Assembly: GCF_037201975.1 (NCBI RefSeq)
Contig: NZ_CP147520.1
Location: 1-64,000, forward strand
Direction of reading: 5' to 3'
DNA length: 64,000 nt
Origin: Streptomyces sp. TG1A-60
GTDB taxonomy: Bacteria; Actinomycetota; Actinomycetes; Streptomycetales; Streptomycetaceae
Positions within the stretch are counted from its first letter, which is position 1. Each line of letters begins with the position of its first letter. A program made the translations under genes and the position numbers. The notes under the pieces were generated by a model, which saw only the letters and a list, made by a program, of their open reading frames with translations, searched no databases and was not told the origin of the DNA. Shown in pieces: positions 16,212-27,200 of this stretch.

Positions 16212-17024
16212 TCAGCGGCGGCGTGCGGTGATGAGGACGTAGCCGAGGCCGGGCGTGTAAAAGGTGTCGGTCTCCGGGTCGAGCAGGGCGCGCACCACCT
16301 CCTCGCCGGCGATGTCCACCCATTCGGCGCGGTGTTCGAGCATCATCGCCCGCAGCCCGTGGCGCACGGGTTCGGGGACGCGGATGTGCGGCGTGATGTC
16401 GGTGATGTCCAGGACGTCGAAGCCCGCCGCGGCGAGCATCGGTTCGTACGCGTCGAGCGGTATCGCTGTGACCAGGGGGTGGATCGCGGACCAGTCCTCG
16501 CCAGGCTCGTGGAACATGTCAGCGATGGCGAGCCGGGCGCCGGGCCGCAGGACGCGACCCGCCTCGCGCAGCGCCAGCGCCTTGTCGGGCATGTGGATGA
16601 GCGACTCGAAGAACCAGCCGGCGTCGAACGACTCGTCGGGATAGGGCAGGTGCTGGGCGTCCGCCAGCTCGAAATGCACCCGGTCGGCGAGCCGGAGCTC
16701 GCGGGCCCTGGCGCTGGCGTGCTCGATCTGGCGGCGGCTCACGGACACGCCGACGATCTCGACCGCGTGTCCGCCGGCCAGGTGGAAGGCCGGCTGGCCG
16801 ATGCCGCAGCCGATGTCCAGCACGCGCTGACCGGCCAGCGGCGCGAGGCGCTCGACCATGAGTGCGGTCAGGTGCTCGGTGGCGGCCTGGAAGGTGGAGT
16901 GGTCGGCAGAGTCCGCCCAGTAGCCGAGGTGCAGGTTGCTGTCACAGATCCTGGCGTGGAACTCGCTGAAGCTGTCGTACAGTTCGGCCACGGCCTCGCT
17001 GTTGGACTCGTTCGTTGCAGTCAT
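16212..17024 (-). CDS. SAM-dependent small-molecule methyltransferase
   Basis: A 270-aa class I methyltransferase. The ATG at 17024 follows AAGGGG and gives MTATNESNSE. Motif I is VLDIGCGIG (68-76), preceded by the LHLGYW segment seen in natural-product O- and C-methyltransferases. The post-motif ADAQHLPYPDESFDAGWFF and VLRPGARLAIADM also fit. It is the last gene of the minus-strand operon, 71 bases after the luciferase-like monooxygenase stop. The two C-methyl branches of the chain are already covered by in-line cMT domains, so this enzyme probably tailors the product or adds a further methyl. The site cannot be read from sequence. Known aplasmomycin and boromycin carry no O-methyl as I recall. 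Confidence 0.85.
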   Translation of the reverse strand: MTATNESNSEAVAELYDSFSEFHARICDSNLHLGYWADSADHSTFQAATEHLTALMVERLAPLAGQRVLDIGCGIGQPAFHLAGGHAVEIVGVSVSRRQIEHASARARELRLADRVHFELADAQHLPYPDESFDAGWFFESLIHMPDKALALREAGRVLRPGARLAIADMFHEPGEDWSAIHPLVTAIPLDAYEPMLAAAGFDVLDITDITPHIRVPEPVRHGLRAMMLEHRAEWVDIAGEEVVRALLDPETDTFYTPGLGYVLITARRR

Positions 17025-17095
17025 CTTGTACCCCTTGCCTCTCGTGTTGTGGTGCGGCGTGACGGTTGGTGCCGTGGCGGCGCCGCACGCCGGGG

Positions 17096-18205
17096 TCAGG
17101 TGGTGTAGTACCAGTTCATCGGGTCGGCTTCGGCGCGCTCGGGCGCGGTCCGTCCGGCCGGTTGTGGCTCGGGGCGGGCGGCGCAGCGGCGGCGCAGGGC
17201 GTCGAGGGCGGGCAGGGCCCGGGTCACGGTGTCGAAGGGCAGACCGAAGTCGATCAGGCAGGCGACCTCGTCCACCCCGGCCGCGCGCAGCCTGTCCACG
17301 GTGGCGGCGCACTTGTCCTCGGTGCCGAGCAGGGACCGGCGGCTGTAGTAGTCCTCGGCCATCAGCTCGGCGAGCCGGTCCTGTTCGGCGGCGTCGGTGC
17401 CGCGGGAGGTGCCGCTGACCGCGTCGTCGTTGCGCTTCTGCGTCATGAACGAGGCGAGGTAGCGCTTGACCGGCTCGCGCACCACGTTCCACACCTGCTG
17501 TTCGTCGTCGCCGACGTAGGTGTGCATGCCCACGGTGACCGTGCCGGCCGCCGGGTCGTGTCCGGCTCTCTCCCGGGCCGCGCGGTAGCGGCTGATGTCC
17601 TCTTCCAGTTTCTCCCAACTGGTCAGCAGGGACAGGATGTTCAGCCCGCGTTCGCCCGCGTCCACCCAGGTCTGCGGGTTGGAGGTATGCACCAGCCACA
17701 TCGGCAGTTCCGGCCGGCAGGGGCGCGGATAGGTGCGTACGTCCAGGGCGCGGCCGTCCGGGCCGGGGAAGGTGCGGGTCTCGCCCCGCCACAGCGCGGC
17801 CACCGTGTCCACGTTGTCCAGGGTGTACTGCCTGCGCTCGGCGTAGTGGTCGGGGTAGAAGACGAAGTCGCCCTGGTGCCAGCCCGTGGCGACGCACACG
17901 CCCACGCGGCCCTGCGAGAGCTGGTCCACGAGGGACCACTCCTCCACGACGCGGACGGGATGGTGGTGCGGCAGGACCACGCTGCCGGCTCGCAGGTGCA
18001 GGTTCTCGGTGGCTACGGCCAGCGCGGCGGACAGCACGGCCGGGTTGGGGAAGCTGCCGCCGAACTCCTGGAAGTGGCGTTCCGGCGTCCAGATGGCGGT
18101 GAAGCCGTGCCGGTCGATGAAGCGCGCCACGTCCAGGATGAAGCGGTAGCGGGTGCCGAAGTCGTTGCGGTCGTTCGCGGAGAAGAAGTAGACGCTGAAG
18201 TCCAT
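17096..18205 (-). CDS. MupA/Atu3671-type FMN-dependent luciferase-like monooxygenase
   Basis: A 369-aa bacterial-luciferase-fold monooxygenase. The ATG at 18205 has GAGGAG upstream and lies 8 bases after the PKS3 stop, so it belongs to the PKS transcription unit. Signature segments are MDFSVYFFSANDRNDFGTRY, FTAIWTPERHFQEFGG, EEWSLVDQLSQGRVG and CVATGWHQGDFVFYPDHY, matching the group found as free enzymes or embedded domains in PKS/NRPS pathways. It needs reduced flavin from a partner reductase, which is not seen here. Such enzymes hydroxylate carrier-bound or free acyl chains. For the proposed product the C2 (alpha) hydroxyl is the natural target, with the P450 as rival. The C-terminal ~20 residues are low-complexity. 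Confidence 0.85.
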   Translation of the reverse strand: MDFSVYFFSANDRNDFGTRYRFILDVARFIDRHGFTAIWTPERHFQEFGGSFPNPAVLSAALAVATENLHLRAGSVVLPHHHPVRVVEEWSLVDQLSQGRVGVCVATGWHQGDFVFYPDHYAERRQYTLDNVDTVAALWRGETRTFPGPDGRALDVRTYPRPCRPELPMWLVHTSNPQTWVDAGERGLNILSLLTSWEKLEEDISRYRAARERAGHDPAAGTVTVGMHTYVGDDEQQVWNVVREPVKRYLASFMTQKRNDDAVSGTSRGTDAAEQDRLAELMAEDYYSRRSLLGTEDKCAATVDRLRAAGVDEVACLIDFGLPFDTVTRALPALDALRRRCAARPEPQPAGRTAPERAEADPMNWYYTT

Positions 18206-18213
18206 GGGGCTCC

Positions 18214-21200
18214 TCACCTGGTGCCGTCGGGGCCGGCCGGATTGAGCGAGGCCGGGAACAGGCTGGTCGGGAAGTTCCGGGAGGCCAGCACCGGGGACAG
18301 CATCCGGGCGATGCGGGCGAGGTTCTCGTCGTGGGCGATGGTGTGGTGGTCGGCGTTCATCTCGTGGATGGTGATGCGCGGGCCGACGAACTCGGCAAGC
18401 CCGTTGGACTTGTCGTCGCTGGTGCGCGGCACCGGCGGCAGGTCGTTGCTGTTGCCCGGGGCCAGGAAGCCCTGAGTGGCGTGGAAGAGGGTGGTGGGGA
18501 CTGTGGTGCGCAGCGGGGCCGGCCGGTAGGCCTGGAGCAGGTCGCCGTTGTGCAGCATCAGTTCGTGCCGGACCAGGATCTGCTGCTTGATCATCTCCCG
18601 GTCCGGCCGGGCGGCCGAGCGGTCGCGGATGTGGCCGGCGACCAGGTTGAGCTGGGCGTGCAGGTCCAGGCCGGTGAGGGAGGCGAGGCCGATCTGCTCG
18701 CTGACGCCCCAGCGCTGGCACATCGCGTTGCCGAGCATCACCAGGGAGAAGGCCTCCGCCTCGACCTCGGTGACGGTGCCCCAGTCCACGCTGTCCCAGG
18801 CCTCGGTGCCGGGCATGATCGGGTCGATGGCGATCAGGTGCGTGACTTCCTCGCCGGCCAGTTGCAGCTGCCGGGTCATCTCGTAGGCGAGCACCCCGCC
18901 GAAGGAACAGCCGCCCAGGAGGTAGGGCTCGCCGGGGAAGCGGTCGCGCAGTTCGCCGACGTAGTGGGCGGCCATCTCCTCCACGGAGTCGTACCTGCGG
19001 GGCATGCGGTCCGCGGCTGCCGCGCCGATCTGTTCCAGGCCGATGACGGGGTTGTGCAGCCCCAGGTGGCGGGAGAGGTAGATCGCGTAGCTCACCTCGC
19101 CGTACAGGTTGTGCGCCCACACGGACCGCCGGTTGTCCCCGTGCCGGTTGATCGCGACGACCGGCGAGGCCTCCTGCTGCCGGGGCGCGGCCAGTTCCTG
19201 TACGGCGGGTGGCGAGCACACGCGTGCCGCGTTCCCGGCGGAGACGAGGAGCCACGGCTCGACGTCGAGGTCGACCAGGTCGGGCGGCGGCGCGATCCAG
19301 CGGTGGTAGTCGCCGTCGCCTCCCCCTGCCGGTACGGCCCGCACGACCACGGTCCGCTCCAGTCCGCCGAGGGGGCGCGCGTGGTGCACGGCCGCGGCGG
19401 CGACCAGGGCGGACCTCCAGGCGGCGGCGCGCTCCAGCCGACCCCGGAGCGCATCGGCGCCCATCGGCGCGGACGGGGCGAGGGCGGCGGTCACTCGGTC
19501 CAGCGCGGCGTGCGGTGCGAGTCCGGCGAGGTCCGCGTCGCCCGCGAGCGGCCGGTCGGCTCCCCAGACGCCGGCGAGGGGCGCGGCCACCGCCGCCAGC
19601 GACTCGGTCTCAGTCTCGGCGAGCGGCCCCTCCCCCGGCCCGGGGGGCTGGACGAGGAGCAGCTCGGTGATCTGCAGGCCGCGGTCCTGCAGGATGCGGG
19701 CGGTCTCGACGGCGACCAGGCCCGCGACTCCGTACCCGGCGATCCGGCAGGAGGCGCCGGGGTGGGCCGCGCCGATCGCGTCGGCGCAGGTCCGGGCGAG
19801 GCGGTTGATGTCGGCGGCCGGGGCCGCGCCGTCCGGGAAGCCGGGCGCCTCGACGCCGGTGACCGGGCCGTGCTCGGCGAGGTGCCGGCACAGGTGCATC
19901 ACCCAGGTGAGTTCGCCGGTGTCGCCGAAGAGGCAGTAGATCGGGTCTCCGGCGCGGCCCTCGGCGAGGGGCACCAGCCGCGGCGCCGCGACCGCTGCGC
20001 GTGCGGCGGGCAGGGGCCGCTCCGTCTTGAGGGCGGGGCCGGTGTCGACACTGTCGAGGGTCTCCGGTACGGCGTCGGGCAGCACGTAGCTCTCGTCGAG
20101 GTGGACGACGAGGCGGTCGACGCTGGGGTGTTCGAGGATCGCCGCCATCGGGATGTGGTCGCCGTAACGGTCTTGGACGGTCTGCATGATCCGCATGGCA
20201 CCGATGGAGTCGACGCCGTAGCTCGCAAAGTCCCGTGCCGGGTCGACGGCGTCGGGCGCGATGCCGATGCCGTCCGCCACGGCCTCTCGGACGTGCTGTC
20301 GGAGGGTGGCGAGCCGGTCGGGCAGCGCGGGGGTGCGGGCCGGTCGGGGTGCCGAGGTGGGCGCCGGTTCGGGGGTGGCCGGGGCGGGAGGCGCGGGGGG
20401 CGCTGCGGCGGCTCGGGGTGCGGGGGCGGGTGTGGTGGCTTGGCGTACGGGCGTCTGCGCGGTGGCGCGGGGCGCCGTCCCGGATGTGGTGGCCGCCGGG
20501 AGCCAGTGCTGTTCGGGGGCGAACGGGTAGGTCGGCAGGGAGACCCTGGTGCGGTTCTGCGTTGTGTGCAGGGACCGCCAGTCGACGTCGGCGCCCGCCG
20601 CCCACAGTGTCGCGAGCCTGCCGAAGTCCCCGCCTGCGGCCCTGCGTACGGCGTCGCTCAGGTCGTCGGCGTCGCCGGAGCGGGGGCCCGTGTCACGGCT
20701 CGTCGTCAGGCGCGGGTCGTCGCCGTCGTCGAGGTGGGTCCGCAGGGCGTCGGCGAGGTGGGCGAGGTTCGGGGCCGCGACCGCGAGCCGCGCGGCGAAC
20801 GGCCGGCGTCCCACCTGGAGCGTGTAGGCCACGTCGTCCGGTGACACGGCGTGCAGTCGTCCGTCGCGTTCCCAGCGCTCCAGGTGTTCGAGGAGGCGGC
20901 GGGCCACGGCCCGCAGGCGTTCGTCGTCGCGGGCGCTGAGCACGAACAGCCGGTCGCCGTCCGGCGCCGGGGCGGACGGACGGGGGGTGGCGGGCGCGGG
21001 GGCCTCTTCGACCACCAGGTGGGCGTTCATGCCTCCGAAGCCGAAGGAGCTGACACCGGCACGCCGGGGCAGGGGCGCGCCGCTGCTGGCGTCCGTGAAC
21101 GGCGTCCAGGGGCGGGCGGAGGTGACGAGGTGGAACGGCGAGTCCGCGAGCTTGATCAGCGGGTTCACGCGTTCCACGTGGAGGGTAGGCGGCAGCATGC

Positions 21201-24200
21201 CGTGCCGCAGGGACAGCAGCACCTTGAACAGGCCCGCCATACCGGCGGCCGTCTCCAGATGGCCGATGTTGGTCTTCACACTGCCGAGCCCGCAGAACTG
21301 CCTCGGAACCGGCGCCGTGCCGCCCGCTCCGGGCCGTTCGAAGGCCGTGCGCAGGCCGGTCACCTCGATGGGGTCGCCCAGGGCCGTGCCCGTGCCGTGC
21401 GCCTCCACGTAGCCGATGGTCTCGGGTCGCGCCCCCGCGCGTTGCTGGGCCCGGGAGATCACCTCGGCCTGCGCGGCCGGGTTGGGGGCGGTGAGCGAGG
21501 TGGCGCGTCCGCCGTGGTTCGTCGCGGAGCCCGCGATGACGCCGTGCACGTGGTCGCCGTCCGCGAGTGCCTTGCTCAGCGGCTTGAGCAGGACGGCGCC
21601 GACTCCTTCGCCGCGCACGTATCCGTCGGCGCGGTGGTCGAAGGACTTGCAGCGGCCGTCGGGCGCCAGCATCCCGGACCGTCCGAACGCCTCGAACGCG
21701 GTCGGCGCCACGATGACGTTGACGCCGCCGGCGACGGCCAGGTCGCACTCGCCCGTCTGGATGGCGCGGACGGCCCGGTGCACGGCGACGAGGGAGCTGG
21801 AGCAGGCGGTGTCCACGGGTTCGCTGGGTCCGCGCAGGTCGAGCAGGAAGGAGACCCGGTTGGCCAGGACGCTGTGGTCGTTGCCCGTCATCAGCTGGCC
21901 GTCGACGTCCACACCGCGTTCGCGGGCCAGTTCGCCGTACTCGGAGGAGGCCACGCCCACGAACAGGCCGCAGGCGCTGCCGGCGAGGTCGGCGGGGTCG
22001 TGGCCCGCCTCCTCGACGGCCGCCCACACGGTTTGCAGGAACAGCCGAGCCTGCGGGTCCATGACGCGCGCCTCGCGCGGAGTGATCTGGAAGAACCCGG
22101 CGTCGAAGCGGTCCACACCGTCGAGGAATCCGCCGCGCACGGGAGTCGTGCCCGCCGCGGTGGCGAAGCGCTCGGGCGGTGCCTCGGAGATCAGGTCGCG
22201 GCCCTGGACCAGGTTGTTCCAGAAGCTCTCCAGGTCCGGCGATCCGGGGAACGACCCGGACATGCCGACCACGGCGACGGGTTCGGCGGCACGGTCGTGG
22301 GGGGTTCCGGCCGCGATTGAGGTGGTTGCCGGGGCAGTCGTGATCGCCGGGGAGGCGGTCGTCGCCGGGGGCGGGGGCCCGGCCGGGGGTACGGCGGGTG
22401 CGGCTGCCTCCAGCGGCGCGGGGGCCGGCGGCTCGTCGGCGGACGGGGCGGGTACGGGGGCGCGGGCGGGTGCCTGGGCCGTGGCGGCGACGAGATGGTC
22501 GACCACGGCCGCCATGTCCCGGCAGCCGTACAGGACGTCGGGGGTGAGGCCGACGCCGGTCGTCCGCGAGAGGCGGTCTGCGAGCTGCACCATGGTCACC
22601 GAGTCCAGCCCGAAGTCGCTGAGGTGGTCACCGGGGTCAATGTCCTGCGGCGTCACTCCCACCAGGGCGCAGATGGCCTCGGTGACGACGTGCCGCATCG
22701 CGTGGACGGCGGACGGTGTGCCGCCCGCGCTGTCGGCGGTCGGGTGCGTGAGGGTCACAGAGGGCTCCTCGGAGGGGCTGGGACCGATGGCGGGCGGAAG
22801 GGGCTCGATGGCGTCGGCGGTGCGGTGCGAGGGGGCGGGAGCTGCCGCAACCGGATCTGCAAGGACCGGGCCCGCCGGAACCGGATCTACGGGTACGCGA
22901 CCTGTCGGCACCGGCCCCGCCGGGACCGGACCCGTGGTGCTCTGGTCGGCGGCGGGGGTGGTCCGGAGCCAGTAGCGGCCGTCGGCGAAGGGGTAGTGCG
23001 GCAGGGAGACGATCCGGGCGCCGGGCTCGGGTGCGGCGAGGGCGTCCGGGGGCTCGCCGTCCGTCCAGCGCCGGGCCTGTGCCAGGACCTCGGCGTCAGG
23101 GGACGGCAGGCCGTGCCGGTCGGGCGCCTCGTCCCGGGGGCCGGTCACCAGCCGGTCGTGGGGCCGGTCCTCCGCGTACGCGGTGAGTACCGAGACGATG
23201 TCGGCGAGGTCGTGGACGACGGCTCCGAGACGGGCAGCCAGCGGTTCGCGTCCGACCCGCAGGGTGTGGGTGACGTCCACCGGGCTCAGCGCGGCTCCGG
23301 GACCGGCGAGGAATGCGGCGAGGCGCCGGGCGTACGTGCGCAGGGCGTCCGGCCGGCGGGCCGACAGGAGCAGCAGGAGCGGCCGGGAGGGCAGGCGGTC
23401 GTCGGCGGTGTCCTCGGACCGGTCGGGCCGCGGGGCCTCCTCGATGACGACGTGGGCGTTGGCGCCGCCCGCGCCGAAGGAGCTGACGGCGGCCCGCCGG
23501 GGTTCCCCGGTCGGCTGCTCGGGCCAGGCGACGGGCTCGCGCGGCACCAGGAAGCAGTCCGCGGTCGGCGGTCCGTCGGTGCCGAGGGTGGGTGCGAAGG
23601 TGCGGTGCCGCAGTTGGAGGATCAGCTTGGTCAACTGGACTACGCCCGAGGCGGCTTCGAGGTGTCCGGTGTTCGGCTTCACCGATCCGATCCGCAGCCG
23701 GTGGCCGTCGTCCCGGACGCCGTACGCCTCGAGCAGGGCGGCCAGTTCGACCGGGTCGCCGACCGGTGAGCCGGTGGCCTGCGCCTCCACGTACTGCACG
23801 CTGCGCGCATCGGCTCCGGACGCCTCCAGGGCCTGGGCGATGAGGTCGATCTGCGCCCCGGCGCGGGGCACGGCGTACGCCTCGGTCGGGCCGTCGGCGT
23901 TGACGGCCGAGCCGCGGATGCACGCGTGCACGCGGTCGCCGTCGCGCACCGCGTCCGAGAGCCGTTTCAGGACGAGCGCTCCGACGCCCTCGCCGGTGAC
24001 GATGCCGTCGGCGGCGGTGTCGAAGACCCGTGGTGTGCCGTGCGGGGACAGCATCCGCGCGGCGGCCAGGTCGGCGTGGTGGCTGGGGTGGAGGATGACG
24101 TTCACTCCGCCGGCGATCGCCGTGCCGCACTCGCCCTCGCGTAGGCTCCGCACGGCGAGGTGGACGGCGGTGAGCGCGGAGGAGCACGCCGTGTCCACGG

Positions 24201-27200
24201 CCATGCTCGGGCCGGTCAGGCCGAAGGTGTGCGACACGCGGTTGGCGACGGACCAGCCGGAGGACAGGGCCTGTACGGCGTTCCCGCGTCCGCGTTCCTC
24301 GGCGCCGAGCAGCGCGTACTGGTGGTGCATGAGGCCGACGAAGACGCCGGTCCTGCCGCCGTTGCCCTCGGCTCGGGCGCGCAGGCGGGACGGGGGCAGC
24401 GCCGCGTCCTCCAGCGCCTCCCAGACCGTCTCCAGGAAGAGGCGTTCGGCCGGGTCCATGCGCTCCGCCTCGCGCGGCGAGATACGGAAGAGGAGGGGGT
24501 CGAAGCGGTCGACGTCGTCGAGGAAACCGCCCCAGGCACGCCCGTCGCCGTACTCCCCGTCGCTCCATCGCCCGGGGGGCACAGGGGTGATGAGGCTGCG
24601 TCCGGCAAGCAGGTGCTCCCAGAGCGTGTCGACGTCTGCGGCACCCGGGTACCGGCCGGCGATCCCGACGACGGCGATGGGCTCGGGAGCGGGCAGGGCG
24701 GTGGTGGTGGTGTCGTGCGGTGAGGCTTCTTCCGGCGTCCGCGACGAGGAGTCGGCCTCGGGAGCGGTCAGAGACGGCATGTCGGCGGTGGGAGGGTCGT
24801 CGGTCCGCGTGTCGGCGACCCGTGCGTCGGCGGTTCCCGTGTCGTCGGTCGGCACGGCGGCGACTCCTGTCAGCGCCGCCAGTTCCGTCCCCTTCGCGCT
24901 CACCAGGGCCTCGGCCACCGAGCGGAGGGACTCGCCGGTCACCAGCAGTTCCTGCGGCACCGGGCCGATATCCCGTTCCAGGCGCTCGACGGCCTCCATC
25001 ACCGTCAGTGAGTCCGTGCCGAGGGACGCCAGGGGCACGGCCGGGTCCATCTCCTCCGGCGGCAGGCGGAGCAGGTCCGCGAACAGGTTCCGCAGATGCT
25101 CCGTCGTGCCCGCCAAGAGCTGGTCACCGGAACCGTTCGGGGACGACGTCCGGGCCTGCGGTCCGGCCGGTGTCACGAGTTGGGTGGCGGGATCCTGCCG
25201 CTGCCCGGGCAGGGGGGCGGTAGGCGGCGGCGTACGCCAGGGCCCGCGTTCCGCGAGGAAGAGGTGCTGTCCGGCCTGGTGGTCTGTCCAGCCCTGCACG
25301 CCGAACCGCCTGCTGCGGTCGAACCCGGCCTCCGCCAGGAGCGCCTGCCAGGTGAGCGGGGCGAGCAGCGGTCCGTGCGGGAGCCTCAGTCCGGCGTCCC
25401 CGGCGAGCCACCACCCGTCGGTGAGGCCGAAGACCGGGGTGACCGCGTCAAGGACGCGGGTGGCCTCGTTGACGGCCAGCAGGCCGCCGGTCGCGGTGAG
25501 TTCGGCGACGTTGCGCAGGGTCCCCCGCATGTCCCGGGTCGCGTGCAGGACGTTGGTGGCGACGACGATGTCGTACCGGTCGCCGTCGAAGCCCTGCGTG
25601 GCCGGGTCGTCCGCGATGTCCAGGACGCGGAAGTCGGTGTGGGGCCGGCCCTCGGCCAGCCGCCGGCGGGTTCCGGCGACCAGGGAGGGCGAGATGTCAG
25701 TGACGTCGTAGGTGAATGAGGCCCGGTGGTCGTCGATCGCGTCGAGCACGGCGCGGGTGGTGGCGCCGGTGCCGGCGCCGATCTCCAGGATGCGTACCCG
25801 CCGGGCCGGGTCGGCCGCGACGGCGTCGGCGACCGCCGCCCGTACGGCAGCGGCGGTGAGGCGGTTGAAGTGCCGGGTGCGGGGGTCGTCCGCGTACAGG
25901 GCGGCCATGCGCCGGTCGGAGCCACCGGGGAAAAGGACATCCAGGCCGCGCCGCCGGCGGGCGAGGACGTCGGGCAGCGCGGCGGCGCAGTCGTCCAGGA
26001 GGTCCAGCGTGGGCGCCAAGTGGCCGAAGCGGTCGGTGAGTTCGCGCCTGAGTCGGTGCCGACGGTCCGCGTCGGCCGCAACCGGTGCGGTGAGCCGGCC
26101 CCGCTCGGACCGTACGTGACCGGCCGATTCCAGGGACGCGAGCAGCGCGTCGAACAGCGGCAGCCGTTCGTCGTGGACCGCGAGACTCCGCAGCAGCTCC
26201 GCGCGGGTGACGTGCGCGCCGAGTGCCAGGCAGTCGGTGGCCCCGCTCAGGGCTTCCAGCAGGGCAAGGCGCGCGTATTCGTCCACGGCGTCCAGGTAGT
26301 CCCGCGCGTAGGGTTCGCCGTCGGCGTGCTGCGCGGCCAGGACGGCCGCGGCGGGCGCGGCGAGTACGTCCCGGCCGGTTTCGGCCTGGGCGGCGGGTGC
26401 GGGAAGGGCGGTGTCGGCGGCCGGTCGCCGGTGGCGCGTGCCGGGCTCCAGGGGTGTCACACGCCCCAGTTCCGCAAGATCCGCGCGCAGTGGTGCGACC
26501 TGGGTGAGGCTGGACGCGAGGACCTGGCGGAAGGCGTGCAGTCCCTCGGTGGCGGTCAGCGGCTGCACGCCCCAGCGGGCGAGCCGCTCGCGGTGCTCGG
26601 GGGTGGCGACGGCGCCTTCGTCGCCCCAGAAGCCCCAGTCGATCACGGTGACGGGCCAGTGCAGCCGGGTGGCTAGGTGGGCGCCGTAGGAGCTCATGAA
26701 CGTCGAACCGGCCGCGTAGTTGGACTGGCCGGGGTTGCCGGTGTGGGCGATGGCCGAGGAGAAGAGGGCGAAGAAGTCGAGCGGTTCGGCGGTGAGCGCG
26801 TCGGCGAGGGCGACGGTCCCGCGTGTCTTGGGCGCGAAGGCGGCGTGGAAGACGTCGTCGTCGGACTGGGCGATGGTCCGGTCGGCGAGGACGAACGCCG
26901 TGTGCACGGCTCCGTCGACGCCGCCGTACCGCTCGTGCATCAGGCGGACGGCGGCCCGCGCGGCGGCGGGGTCGGTGACGTCGCCCGGCAGGTACTCGAC
27001 CTGCCCGCCGTGCGCCCGCAGCCGCGCGAGCGTGCCGTCCGGCAGGTGCCGTTCGGGCCTGCGTCCCATCACCAGCAGCCGGGCGTCCCACTCGCTCAGC
27101 AGGTGTTCGCTGACGACCCGTCCGAGGCCGCCGAGACCGCCGACGACGAGGTAGCGGCCGCCGCGCCGCAGGGGCAGCCGGTGGTCGGCGGGGGCGGGCA

